Part shown: positions 50,669 to 58,973 of the stretch, piece by piece
Numbering within the stretch: the first letter of the stretch is position 1
Layout: each line of letters opens with the position of its first letter
Assembly (NCBI RefSeq): GCF_013607875.1
Contig: NZ_VDES01000001.1
Coordinates: forward strand, 474,306 to 538,305
Reading direction: 5' to 3'
From: Blastomonas ursincola
GTDB taxonomy: Bacteria; Pseudomonadota; Alphaproteobacteria; Sphingomonadales; Sphingomonadaceae
Length of the DNA: 64,000 nucleotides
Made by a program: the position numbers and the translations under genes
Notes under the pieces: generated by a model
Seen by the model: only the letters and a program-made list of their open reading frames with translations
Told to the model about the DNA's origin: nothing
Database searches by the model: none

Positions 50669-51735
50669 GACAGGTCGATCCTTCCGATTGCGATGAAGCA
50701 GCAGGCATCGGTGGTTGCATTCGCATTATGGACCTGAAAGCCGGTCGCGCTGATCGTTCCAGGGCGTACCGATGGATAGTTGTCCTGCGCGTCATTGCTG
50801 GTGTCGCTGGTACCATCGACGACGACCGAAAAAGCATTGCCGGTGAAGCTGGTAGGGAACGACACTGACGTCTGGCTGTTGGGGCCAGCGCTGAAGCGTC
50901 CCCATTGGATAAGCAAAGTGTTCGCCGGATCAGCCGTGGGGATGGTGCAATATCCGTTTTCCGACAACGACTTGTTCATGGGTCCCAGAGATGCCGGGGT
51001 AAGTGCCCTGTCCCCGGCAGTTCCCGTGCGCGCATCAGCCTGGCTTGCGGCTATCACGGTGAGCACGCGATTGGCGGTCAGGTTGCCGCCGCCCGTGACC
51101 AAGCCCCCGCCGCTGATCGTGCGCCCTTGCAGCGCCGTGATTGCGGCGTTCACGGTGCCCTGGAACGCGAGGAAGGCAGCGTTCAGCGTCATCGCCAGCG
51201 CGTCGAGAACGCGCTTCGTCTTCTTGGGCGACATGATCCGGGTGTCATCAACGCCGGCATCGGCCTCGGCATTGGTCGCGATCTCCGCCACGCCCTTCAC
51301 TGCTTCGCTCGCCGGCGGATTGAGGAACAGCGCATCGCCGAATTCGATCAGCGCCGCCATGTTGTTGGCGAAGGCGATGTCGAACATGATCAGCCCCGTC
51401 GCCAGCTGGGCCTTGCTCAAGACCGCATCCGCCGCCGCGCTGTAGACCGCCAGCAGCACGCCGGCATCCGTATAGATCCCGATACCGGTCACATCGTAGA
51501 CATCGGCGCTGGGATCATAGGCGGTGACATGGATGACGTTTTCGCTCACCGCCTGGCCTGAGACCGCGTCGATGCGCTTGAACTCGCCGGGCAAGGCGTC
51601 AAGCGTCGGGGCGGCGATGAACGGGGTCGCAGTCAGGCCGATCTCGATGATCCTGATTTCATCGGTGCCGCCACTTTCTGCCGCCACGATCGCATCGAGC
51701 CCGGCATTGGTGATCATCATTGCAAGAGCGGCCAT
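50665..51735 (-). CDS. Phage tail fibre protein H-like
   Basis: The 356-aa protein begins with the P2 gpH-type N-terminal domain that attaches to the baseplate (MITNAGLDAIVAAESGGTDE and IRIIEIGLTATPF) and follows gene I as gpH does. A stalk with repeats follows (GVDDTRIMSPKKTKRVLDAL). The C-terminal 90 residues (GYCTIPTADPANTLLIQWGR) resemble the gp53-like receptor-binding tip. It is shorter than P2 gpH (669 aa), so it may be a minimal fibre acting together with the separate tailspike. Confidence 0.82.
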   Translation of the reverse strand: MAALAMMITNAGLDAIVAAESGGTDEIRIIEIGLTATPFIAAPTLDALPGEFKRIDAVSGQAVSENVIHVTAYDPSADVYDVTGIGIYTDAGVLLAVYSAAADAVLSKAQLATGLIMFDIAFANNMAALIEFGDALFLNPPASEAVKGVAEIATNAEADAGVDDTRIMSPKKTKRVLDALAMTLNAAFLAFQGTVNAAITALQGRTISGGGLVTGGGNLTANRVLTVIAASQADARTGTAGDRALTPASLGPMNKSLSENGYCTIPTADPANTLLIQWGRFSAGPNSQTSVSFPTSFTGNAFSVVVDGTSDTSNDAQDNYPSVRPGTISATGFQVHNANATTDACCFIAIGRIDLS

Positions 51736-52400
51736 CAGATCACCTCCAGAAATTTGCTGTCTTCGCGGGTGAGCGGCTCGCCATCCTCGGTTTGGAGGTA
51801 ATTGTCCCAGCGCGGATCGGGATCATGCGCAGCAGCCATATCGAACCGGATCGAGGTGGCGGTCATCGCTGCACCCGAAAGATAGCCCATGGCCTGCGCC
51901 TCGAGATACTGGACGAAGGTGAAGTGCGAGCGCGCGGGCTTGACCGACGCCACGTCGCGGATGATCGCAGCCGCCGTCTCCGCGCTGAGAAAGCTCGGCG
52001 GGATGAGGTTGGCGGGCATGCGCACTTCGAAGGTGTGCACCGGCTGGCGCGGGTTCGCCTCGAACCATTCGACGATCTCGAGCAGCGGGTTGAACCGATC
52101 AAGCACTTCGCGGACGATTGCGCGGGTGCCCTTGCGGCGATGGAAGGGAATTGCATCCCAGATCGCGGCGCGGCGTTCGGCCTCGGTCCATGCCGGGTCC
52201 CAGCGAGCGATGGCGAGACCCCAGGCGAGGAACGGCAGCAGCTCTGCCGGGCAGGTGTCCGGGTTCCAGAGATTGCCGATTTGGCTGATATCGATGTCGG
52301 CACGCATGGCCGCCTCGATCGCCATTTCGGAGTTTTGCGCGTTCGGCGGCAGCAGGCTGGTGGCCAGGATATCGGAAGGGAGCGCCATGGCCGCGATCAA
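51735..52400 (-). CDS. I: Baseplate protein I
   Basis: The 221-aa product matches gpI, a baseplate wedge protein. LLPPNAQNSEMAIEAAMRAD at the N-terminus, then WNPDTCPAELLPFLAWGLAI and the conserved RRKGTRAIVREVL are family features. Its start overlaps the J stop by 4 bp and its end overlaps the next start. A second in-frame ATG five codons in is possible. Confidence 0.92.
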   Translation of the reverse strand: MIAAMALPSDILATSLLPPNAQNSEMAIEAAMRADIDISQIGNLWNPDTCPAELLPFLAWGLAIARWDPAWTEAERRAAIWDAIPFHRRKGTRAIVREVLDRFNPLLEIVEWFEANPRQPVHTFEVRMPANLIPPSFLSAETAAAIIRDVASVKPARSHFTFVQYLEAQAMGYLSGAAMTATSIRFDMAAAHDPDPRWDNYLQTEDGEPLTREDSKFLEVI

Positions 52401-53317
52401 TCCCAGGTGCCGCCGACGGTGACATCGATATCGGCGCAGTGCCCGGCCTGCAGCATGGTGTAGACCTGATCGGCGGCAGGTTCTGCCAGCTCGACCCGCT
52501 GGACGCCAGCGACGTGCAGCGCGGCGATCAGCGCCGATCGCGGAATATCGCGACCCAGGCGGCGGGCGCTGGCGAGATACGTGTTCAGGCTGGCGAGTGC
52601 GGTGGTGCGGATCAGGTCCGGATCAGGCCCGGAATACAGCCAGAGCGAGGCGACCACATCGAAGGGTTGGATGTCAGCCGATTGCACGGTGACCAGATCG
52701 GTGAGCGGGCGGACCTGGTCATCGAGCAGCACGGCTTCGACCGCTGCCAGCGTTTCCGGCGGTGCGGTGCCATCGCCGGTGCGGGAGAGGACAGCAACGA
52801 CCACATGGCCAGGCTCGGGCGAGGTTGCCGAGGCATCGAGCACGTCACCAGAGGCCGAGACGGCGTGATAGACATAGGCCATTTCAGGCCCGGCGACCGA
52901 GAAGCTGTGCGGGGCCAGCAGCACGCGGCGGCGCAGCTCATCGTCGCTTTCCATGACGGCTGCCGCGCCCGTGACCGGGTTGGCAGGCGTGATTTCAAGC
53001 CGTACGACGGCGTAGAGCGCGGCCAGGTGATCGAGATTGGCCCCATAGGCGAAGGCGATGAGCATCTGCCGCGCGGCATCGTTGAAAGCGGCGGCCAGCA
53101 CCTGCTCATCATAGCTGTCGGCCTGCAGCAGCTTGATCGCCGGATCGGATTCCACCAGCGCGCTGAATGGCGGGAAGAGCGCGAGCAGCTGCGCACGCTT
53201 GGCCTCATAGCGCGTCTCGAAATCCGTCTGCGGCACCACCGAGGGCGGCGGAAGACGCGACAGGTCGATGGCTGGCGAGGTGGCGATGGACGAAATCGGC
53301 ATGAACGCCAGCAGCAT
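52397..53317 (-). CDS. J: Baseplate protein J (gp6-like wedge)
   Basis: The 306-aa protein is the gpJ wedge subunit that forms the ring around the hub. IDLSRLPPPSVVPQTDFETR and the segment RRRVLLAPHSFSVAGPEMAY with a following YHA are typical. The region VVVAVLSRTGDGTAPPETLA precedes the C-terminal domain. Starts at 53317 and 53302 are both possible. If the dyad at 53347-53367 is an Ogr-type activator site at -55, the message would begin almost at the gene, favouring the later ATG or a leaderless start. Confidence 0.92.
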   Translation of the reverse strand: MLLAFMPISSIATSPAIDLSRLPPPSVVPQTDFETRYEAKRAQLLALFPPFSALVESDPAIKLLQADSYDEQVLAAAFNDAARQMLIAFAYGANLDHLAALYAVVRLEITPANPVTGAAAVMESDDELRRRVLLAPHSFSVAGPEMAYVYHAVSASGDVLDASATSPEPGHVVVAVLSRTGDGTAPPETLAAVEAVLLDDQVRPLTDLVTVQSADIQPFDVVASLWLYSGPDPDLIRTTALASLNTYLASARRLGRDIPRSALIAALHVAGVQRVELAEPAADQVYTMLQAGHCADIDVTVGGTWD

Positions 53318-53323
53318 GATGCC

Positions 53324-53367
53324 CTGGTCAAAGACCAGCGGGCGCGCTTGTTATCGGGCCGATTACA
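53324..53367 (-). promoter_or_regulatory. Late promoter element upstream of J (dyad plus hairpin)
   Basis: The dyad at 53347-53367 reads TTGTTA, nine bases, TTACAA, and shares 20 of 21 bases with that before FI. An adjacent hairpin, CTGGTC-AAA-GACCAG, is at 53324-53338, matching the FI hairpin with one compensated base pair. The rest of the gap to gene S, roughly 130 bp, holds no gene. Confidence 0.68.
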
Positions 53368-53501
53368 ACACCGAACGGCCCGGCATGGCGCTAGCAAAAC
53401 CAGCCGGGCCTGACCCAATTGCGTCGGGGACCGACAATAAGGGCTGCGACGCCCCTGCCCGACCCCCAAATGGGCAAATAGGATAAAAACGACACTTCGT
53501 C

Positions 53502-53981
53502 TCAGTCTGGAGCCAGTGATCGGGTTACCGCCTCTAGCACGGTTTCCATGTCGTCATTTCCGAACCCAAGCAGGCGGCGGGCCTCGTAGCGCGCGCGAAT
53601 GGTGCGGCCGTCGCGGGTGCGCCCTATCCTGTCGGTGCGACCATCATGATGCACTTCGGCGATGCGCTGGGCATTGCCGCCGCCGAAATCGAGCTCGACG
53701 CTGTCGGGCGTTGCCTTGATGCGCATGTTGCGCGCCAGGCGCAGGCGACGGAACATGCGCTTGCGGCTCACAGGCTTGCCATCGGGGCCGGTGCGCGGGC
53801 GACGCGGGGCCATAGCCTTGCCATCGGGTTCCTTGTTGGCGGCGATGCGCTGGGCGTTGGAGCGGCGGAGCGACTGGCCGACCTTCATCGCCAGCTTGCG
53901 CCGCGCGCTGGGCTCCAGACGCAGCATCAGGCCATCTAGCCAGTCTTCAACCTTGGTGAGATCGGTATCGGCCATGATCAA
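53502..53981 (-). CDS. S: Tail completion protein S
   Basis: The 159-aa product matches gpS, the phage virion morphogenesis/tail completion protein. KLAMKVGQSLRRSNAQRIAA and NAQRIAEVHHDGRTDRI are family-typical, and the protein is strongly basic in the middle. It overlaps gene R by 4 bp. It ends a transcription unit, as the J promoter element follows. Confidence 0.9.
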   Translation of the reverse strand: MIMADTDLTKVEDWLDGLMLRLEPSARRKLAMKVGQSLRRSNAQRIAANKEPDGKAMAPRRPRTGPDGKPVSRKRMFRRLRLARNMRIKATPDSVELDFGGGNAQRIAEVHHDGRTDRIGRTRDGRTIRARYEARRLLGFGNDDMETVLEAVTRSLAPD

Positions 53982-54481
53982 TGCCAGGGCGGCAACGCCC
54001 CATCTGCGTCGGCAATATCGGCGAGTGGCGGGGTGTCAGGGGCTGGCTCGCCATCACTGGCGATCAAAGGCAGGTCATCGTCGAACAACGGAACCGGTTC
54101 GGTCAGGTGCTGAAGATCGAATCCGCCATCCTCACGCCTGCTGACCAGCACGTTTTCATCCAGCTGGATCTGCAGCTGGAGATCGACGGTCTTGCTGTCG
54201 ATCATATCGACCTCGATCGCGAAGGCTTCCTGCCCGGGCACCACCCGCTCGGGCTGATTTTCCCGCAGCCAGTTGGTGACGGCCAGCATGATGATGCTTG
54301 GAGCGCCGGCGAATTCGACCAGCAGCACGTTGAGGCGATAGCGATAGGCAAAGCCCAGCGCTTCGGTCGAGTTGGAGCGGATGCTGCCCTGATCGACCCA
54401 CATCACCAGATTCGCCGGATCGCGCTCAAGGTCGGGCTGTAGTGCGACGATAGCCGCGCGCAGGGAGGCTGGCTTGATCAT
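53978..54481 (-). CDS. R: Tail completion protein R
   Basis: The 167-aa protein matches gpR, which joins the tail to the head. MIKPASLRAAIVALQPDLER at the start is the common N-terminus. WVDQGSIRSNSTEALGFAYR and the motif LPVL-like region of the family follow. Its C-terminal 30 residues are acidic and Pro-rich, an extension beyond P2 gpR (155 aa). The ATG is directly after the stop of a tiny membrane ORF. Confidence 0.9.
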   Translation of the reverse strand: MIKPASLRAAIVALQPDLERDPANLVMWVDQGSIRSNSTEALGFAYRYRLNVLLVEFAGAPSIIMLAVTNWLRENQPERVVPGQEAFAIEVDMIDSKTVDLQLQIQLDENVLVSRREDGGFDLQHLTEPVPLFDDDLPLIASDGEPAPDTPPLADIADADGALPPWH

Positions 54482-54568
54482 TCAGATAACTCCACTGATC
54501 CAGATTATCGGCGCCCAGCAAATCGGAGCGAGCGCCAGGCCAATTAAGCGGGCGGTGCGGCGGGTCAT
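54482..54568 (-). CDS. Tiny membrane ORF (28 aa)
   Basis: A 28-codon frame begins MTRRTARLIGLALAPICWAP and is a single hydrophobic helix after a basic start. Its ATG overlaps the preceding stop (ATGA) and its stop abuts the ATG of gene R, so translation is plausible in a coupled chain. It is too short for certain calling. A small holin-like or regulatory membrane peptide is one possibility. Confidence 0.4.
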   Translation of the reverse strand: MTRRTARLIGLALAPICWAPIIWISGVI

Positions 54569-54684
54569 AGGCTGCCCCCACAAGCCTGCACCACTATCGC
54601 AGGGTGAGGCGCGATCCACATATCCCAGGCCATGACGGCCATGACCGCCCACATCAGCAGGTGAGAGACAAGGTTCCACCGCAT
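54565..54684 (-). CDS. Tiny membrane ORF (39 aa)
   Basis: A 39-codon frame begins MRWNLVSHLLMWAVMAVMAW and ends QACGGSL. It is one membrane helix followed by a short tail with a Cys that could be a weak lipobox (VVQAC). Its ATG overlaps the stop of the G8 protein gene as TGATG, and its stop overlaps the next start as ATGA. Perhaps a lysis accessory; no homologue is recognised. Confidence 0.45.
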   Translation of the reverse strand: MRWNLVSHLLMWAVMAVMAWDMWIAPHPAIVVQACGGSL

Positions 54685-57600
54685 CACGCCGGACCGATAT
54701 AGAGATCGTCGAGAACGCCCGCTCTGGCGACATTTGCCAAGTTGCAGCCCACGAAAAACCTTGCCGTGCCGGGCAGCGCTGCGGTGATAGTCTGCGCCCC
54801 GCCGACAGTCGGGGTCCGAACTACACCATCAACGGTAACAGTGAACGACAACCCGGATAGGGTCAGCGCGCAGAGGCCATTGTTCGGGTTGGCATAGGTC
54901 CAACTCAGCGAGTTTGTGCCATCGCTATAGAAAACGAACAGCGTCGAGTCCGAGTTGTTGCGAGACATCACGATGCCCGCCCCTGAGAAGGCATTAACGC
55001 GGCATTCGAGCCTGACATTTGCCGCCGCAGGGAAGCGCGCTCGCATCTGGAAATTGTTCGTGCGCCCGATGTTCGGCAAGCGATAGGCCGCATTGGTGGC
55101 GGAAGACAGCAGATCAACCGAACCACCCGAGCCCGGGATCGTAAACCTGTCGGCGAACCCTGCCACCAGCTCATAGCCGGAACGGGCACTGAGAAGCTGC
55201 GGCGATGCGGAGGCATTCGAGAAAGTGTCGCTGAAATTGGTAACGCTTTCGAGCACATCGGTGACTGTGACGACGATGGCCTGGTTCACCGTGCGGCCAA
55301 GGAAGTCGGTGGCAGTGACAGTGACGTTGTAGACGTTATTCGCACCAACGTCGCCCGGTGCCTCAAAATCCTTCGTGCCATTGCTTGCCCAGCGCATCAC
55401 CCAGCGCCCGGCTGTATAGACGATCTCGAAATGCGAAGCGTCAGCGCCGCCAGTGATCGCCCATCGCACGGTGCCGATCGATGCGGTCAGGTTGTGTACG
55501 AGCGTCGTGTTTTCGAGATTGCTGATCGCCGCAGCGCTCGTGATCGTGTGCAGTGCAGGAGCCACGATAGCGCCTGTCCTCACGCGCTCAGGGAGCAACG
55601 GCAGCGTCGGGCGCGTTGCCATCGGATCAACGGTGTTTGCTGCCAGAAACCCGGCGTCGAAGCCTGACAGGGTGAAATCGATATACCAGAGGAAATGGTT
55701 GCCCGTAGCGCGGTCAACCTCGGGGAACCATGCGCGCGTTTTCCACGTCCCAGCGTCGTTGAACACGCCGTTGCGCCGGGCGATGTCCGTGCCGGTTGCC
55801 CAGCCAGGAGCGACGTTCGGGCGCGACTGCTTGGGCGTCATCAGCGCCAGGTTATCTTCCTGGTTCTGGTTGTCGCCGTGCCAGCGATATCCCAAGCTAT
55901 CGACGACGAGCGCGCGGATCGAATACTGATTGGTCCCGGTCGGGGTCAGCGCGGTATCCTGCGCCCCGAGCAGCACGACATAGGGATCGCCCCCAAGTGG
56001 CGGGCAAGGGTTGGCTGCTCGCTCGCTGCTGTTCGGGCCGAACGGGGCCAGCGGATAAGGCAGCGGCAAATCCTCGTCGCGGGTAACCGACCAGACGCGA
56101 GAGATGCCAGTCGTAGCGCCGGTAACCTGTGCACCGCCCATGATGTTCCAAGCCGCGCGCGTGGTTGGATCAACGCCAAAGTTGGCATTGTTCGCACCGG
56201 CGAAGGGCGTCGTGACGTTCTGGAAATCGACCTCATGCCAATAGCCCTGATAGGCTATCGAATAGGCGACATCCTGAAACCCGACGCCGAAATCGCGGAT
56301 CTTCATGTTGATGAAGCTGTTGTTCCACATCACCGCACCGAGCGCAGCGGCGGTGCCAAGACCGACGCCCCGCCCAGTCCAAAGGCTGTCATACACGTAA
56401 TAGTGGAACGTGTAGTTTATCAGGTTATAGGCGTTGTTGCAGTTGACCCAGTGGCACTCCTTAAAAATGAACGGTGTCGGGTCTGCGCGATCGATGTTGA
56501 CCTGGTGCGCCTTCCAGAATGCAGATGAGCAGTCCCATGCGTGGTTGCGGAAGAAGTCGGGAACCTGGGCCTGCTCGATGCCATAGGTATCGTTGTCGAG
56601 GTCGTACTCGCCGCCGACATTGGAACCGCCGCCAAGGGTGATCGGGTCGCGATAGCGCAGGCTGTCGCCGTCAGGTATGCGGGGAAGCCGGTTCGCGTCC
56701 TGCTGCATGAACAGCCAGCCGTGGCGGCACCCGCTGACATAGTTGTCCTGCTGCAGAATCTGCCGCGCCTGGCTCTCGAAGCCGACGCCGCTATGGCCGT
56801 TATGGTTCTGCCAGAGTTCGGCGCGACGGCCCCAATCGACGGCAAACCCATCGCCGCGCCCCCAGGCGACGACATTGCCGATCCATTGGCCGGTTTCGTT
56901 GCCCAACTCGGAAACGATGCCAGCGCCCCGGAAATTATAGACGTTGCATTCGTCGATGGCAGCACGGCTGTCATGGTGGACGATCGCCCAGCCTGGGATG
57001 GGTCGTTCCGCAGTTGGTGCCCATGCCGAGCAGCCCTGCACAACAACCTGCTTTCGGCCGAAGAATGCACCGGTGCGGTGGATGTGGATCGCGTAGCGGC
57101 CATGGATGTTGTTGACATTGGTGATCGGCTGCGAAGTGCCCGCAGATGCATAGCGGGTCACACCGTCAGGGCCGTTGAGTGACGGATCGCTTGCCGTTCG
57201 ACCCATGTTCCTGAATTCGCCATAGCGAATTTGGATGTCGTCCGAGAACATGAACATGGCATGCGCACGCTTTTGAAGATCCGAAAGGTTGCCAGTCCAA
57301 GGGGTATCGGTGGCGTCGGCGGTGCGAAATCGGATCGAGTGCGACAACATTGCCACGACTGGATAAAGCACAACGGCTTGGCCTCGCGGGAGGGTGTCGG
57401 CCTCAACCAAGTGATTGAAAGCCAGCGGCGTTGTCCAACGGATGGTTCTACCGCTGACCTCTGTAATGGTGCGCACTTCGGTCTGGTTGTTCTTGAACGC
57501 TGCATTCTGCGTCGCAGAAAACGGCGCCCCCTGCGAATCTCCCATGTAATATTGGGTCGGCCCCGCATACTGGCTGTCGTTTGCAGACGTGCTAGACCAT

Positions 57601-58340
57601 TCTGTACCGACGAACATGATCTCGTCGCCAACTTTCCAGCCAGCCTGACCCGCGTTTTGACGTAGAGCGCACGATGTTGCCCCAGCCATGACAGAGCCAT
57701 CAACTTGCAGGTGCGCTTCCTTGCGGGCGCCATGAATGCGAACCGCGCCCATGGTGTTGAGACCAAGACGTGCTGTCTGAAGCGGCGCTTCGGATGCCCA
57801 GAACACCACCTCGCACATAGGCTGGCGCTTGCCGCCCGTGACGATGCCGCTGTCGCGGATAGGTTCTGCGTCATAGCCCATGACCAGACGGCCATCGACG
57901 GCCAGCGTGTCGACCCATAGCCGGGTCCGTTGGCTGGTGCTGAACGACAGCGAACCGCGCCCGTTGATATGGATGTCCTTGATGAGAACGTCGCTCAGGA
58001 CATCATAGACCAGATCGAACTCGCCCGAGCAGACAACAGCATTCGCACCGGGAACGGTGCCGACATCCCAGACGGTCGGGTCTGACCAGCTGCCAGACTT
58101 CACCGCCTTGTGTGTGTAGATCGAGCAGGTCGGAACCAATGGATCGCCGATGGGGTGGAAGAGCGGATTGAAGGCGTCACGTGCGACGCGCTCATGGTAA
58201 GATTGCGGAACAACGGCGGCGCGCCCACCGGTCATCTGGGTAATTTCGGAGACTCGGCCATCATCTGGTGGCGGTGCGGCTTCGCCAGCCCGTTGCGAGC
58301 TTAAGGCGCTGAGACTCGAGAAGCTGCTAAATGCTCGCAT
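54684..58340 (-). CDS. Giant G8-domain beta-helix protein (probable tailspike)
   Basis: The 1218-aa protein contains a G8 domain near residues 78-190 (KAVKSGSWSDPTVWDVGTVP through LAVDGRLVMG), as in the animal hyaluronan-binding proteins CEMIP/TMEM2. A long right-handed beta-helix follows (GRYAIHIHRTGAFFGRK, then GAGIVSELGNETGQWIGNVV). Around residue 950 is a cadherin-like domain (TVRWAITGGADASHFEIVY), and the C-terminus looks like a LamG-type jelly roll. This suits a polysaccharide-binding or -degrading spike. The ATG at 58340 is 1 bp after the preceding stop. It has no place in the P2 gene order. Confidence 0.82.
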   Translation of the reverse strand: MRAFSSFSSLSALSSQRAGEAAPPPDDGRVSEITQMTGGRAAVVPQSYHERVARDAFNPLFHPIGDPLVPTCSIYTHKAVKSGSWSDPTVWDVGTVPGANAVVCSGEFDLVYDVLSDVLIKDIHINGRGSLSFSTSQRTRLWVDTLAVDGRLVMGYDAEPIRDSGIVTGGKRQPMCEVVFWASEAPLQTARLGLNTMGAVRIHGARKEAHLQVDGSVMAGATSCALRQNAGQAGWKVGDEIMFVGTEWSSTSANDSQYAGPTQYYMGDSQGAPFSATQNAAFKNNQTEVRTITEVSGRTIRWTTPLAFNHLVEADTLPRGQAVVLYPVVAMLSHSIRFRTADATDTPWTGNLSDLQKRAHAMFMFSDDIQIRYGEFRNMGRTASDPSLNGPDGVTRYASAGTSQPITNVNNIHGRYAIHIHRTGAFFGRKQVVVQGCSAWAPTAERPIPGWAIVHHDSRAAIDECNVYNFRGAGIVSELGNETGQWIGNVVAWGRGDGFAVDWGRRAELWQNHNGHSGVGFESQARQILQQDNYVSGCRHGWLFMQQDANRLPRIPDGDSLRYRDPITLGGGSNVGGEYDLDNDTYGIEQAQVPDFFRNHAWDCSSAFWKAHQVNIDRADPTPFIFKECHWVNCNNAYNLINYTFHYYVYDSLWTGRGVGLGTAAALGAVMWNNSFINMKIRDFGVGFQDVAYSIAYQGYWHEVDFQNVTTPFAGANNANFGVDPTTRAAWNIMGGAQVTGATTGISRVWSVTRDEDLPLPYPLAPFGPNSSERAANPCPPLGGDPYVVLLGAQDTALTPTGTNQYSIRALVVDSLGYRWHGDNQNQEDNLALMTPKQSRPNVAPGWATGTDIARRNGVFNDAGTWKTRAWFPEVDRATGNHFLWYIDFTLSGFDAGFLAANTVDPMATRPTLPLLPERVRTGAIVAPALHTITSAAAISNLENTTLVHNLTASIGTVRWAITGGADASHFEIVYTAGRWVMRWASNGTKDFEAPGDVGANNVYNVTVTATDFLGRTVNQAIVVTVTDVLESVTNFSDTFSNASASPQLLSARSGYELVAGFADRFTIPGSGGSVDLLSSATNAAYRLPNIGRTNNFQMRARFPAAANVRLECRVNAFSGAGIVMSRNNSDSTLFVFYSDGTNSLSWTYANPNNGLCALTLSGLSFTVTVDGVVRTPTVGGAQTITAALPGTARFFVGCNLANVARAGVLDDLYIGPA

Positions 58341-58341
58341 G

Positions 58342-58641
58342 TCAGGCTGCTGCGATGACCGAAACGTACTTCCCTGCCGGCACGAACTCGGCATCCCGGG
58401 TACCGGCGGGCCAAAAGTCGCTCACGCCCACCTCGGCAGCGTCCTCATCGCCGATCTCGACATAGCAATCCTCGGTGACCACGATGCGGCACATGCAGCT
58501 TTTGTTGGCCGGCCCATAGGACTGAACTGCGCCGATCGGCAATGCAGCCCCGGCGGCGATCGGCTTGCCAAGGACGGGCAGATGCTCACCCGACGAAGTG
58601 CGAATAGACTGGTTTTCGCGGAACCTCAGATAGGCTGGCAT
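58342..58641 (-). CDS. Hypothetical phage protein before the G8 gene
   Basis: The 99-aa protein (MPAYLRFRENQSIRTSSGEH) has a predicted all-beta fold with motifs CRIVVTEDCYVEIGDEDAAE. Two Cys are spaced by two residues (CMC). I recall similar small proteins next to G8 or fibre genes in other alphaproteobacterial phages, where an adapter or decoration role is likely. It overlaps the upstream gene by 1 bp and is followed at once by the G8 gene, so the two are translated together. Confidence 0.6.
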   Translation of the reverse strand: MPAYLRFRENQSIRTSSGEHLPVLGKPIAAGAALPIGAVQSYGPANKSCMCRIVVTEDCYVEIGDEDAAEVGVSDFWPAGTRDAEFVPAGKYVSVIAAA

Positions 58642-58973
58642 CAGGATGCTCCCTTATGTGCTGCAGGGGTGACGTGATGATCTTCGGGCAACTGCGCCAT
58701 GTCGCCATCGCGCCGAGGTGGCGGGATTGAATGACCCAGCTGGTCGCCCAGACGCTCGACCGAACGGCCCGACGACAGGGCGATCAGCGCGGAGAGGCAG
58801 TCGGCGATCTTGACCACGAGCCCACCGGCGATGGCCGAGAAGATCGATTCTGCCCATTCGGGCAGTTTGCCGAACGTCATCGCCGCAATAATGGCGAGCA
58901 GCACCAGAAAGCAGCCGGCGGCGATGAAGGTGACCACGCGGCGGTCGCCCTCGCGATCGATGATGGTCGTCAT
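58641..58973 (-). CDS. Putative holin (two membrane helices)
   Basis: The 110-aa protein has a short charged start (MTTIIDREGDRR), a first membrane helix (TFIAAGCFLVLLAIIAAMTF), a second near WAESIFSAIAGGLVVKIAD, and a hydrophilic tail. It directly follows the muramidase gene with an ATGA overlap, the usual place of a holin or antiholin. No sequence signature proves the role. Confidence 0.6.
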   Translation of the reverse strand: MTTIIDREGDRRVVTFIAAGCFLVLLAIIAAMTFGKLPEWAESIFSAIAGGLVVKIADCLSALIALSSGRSVERLGDQLGHSIPPPRRDGDMAQLPEDHHVTPAAHKGAS

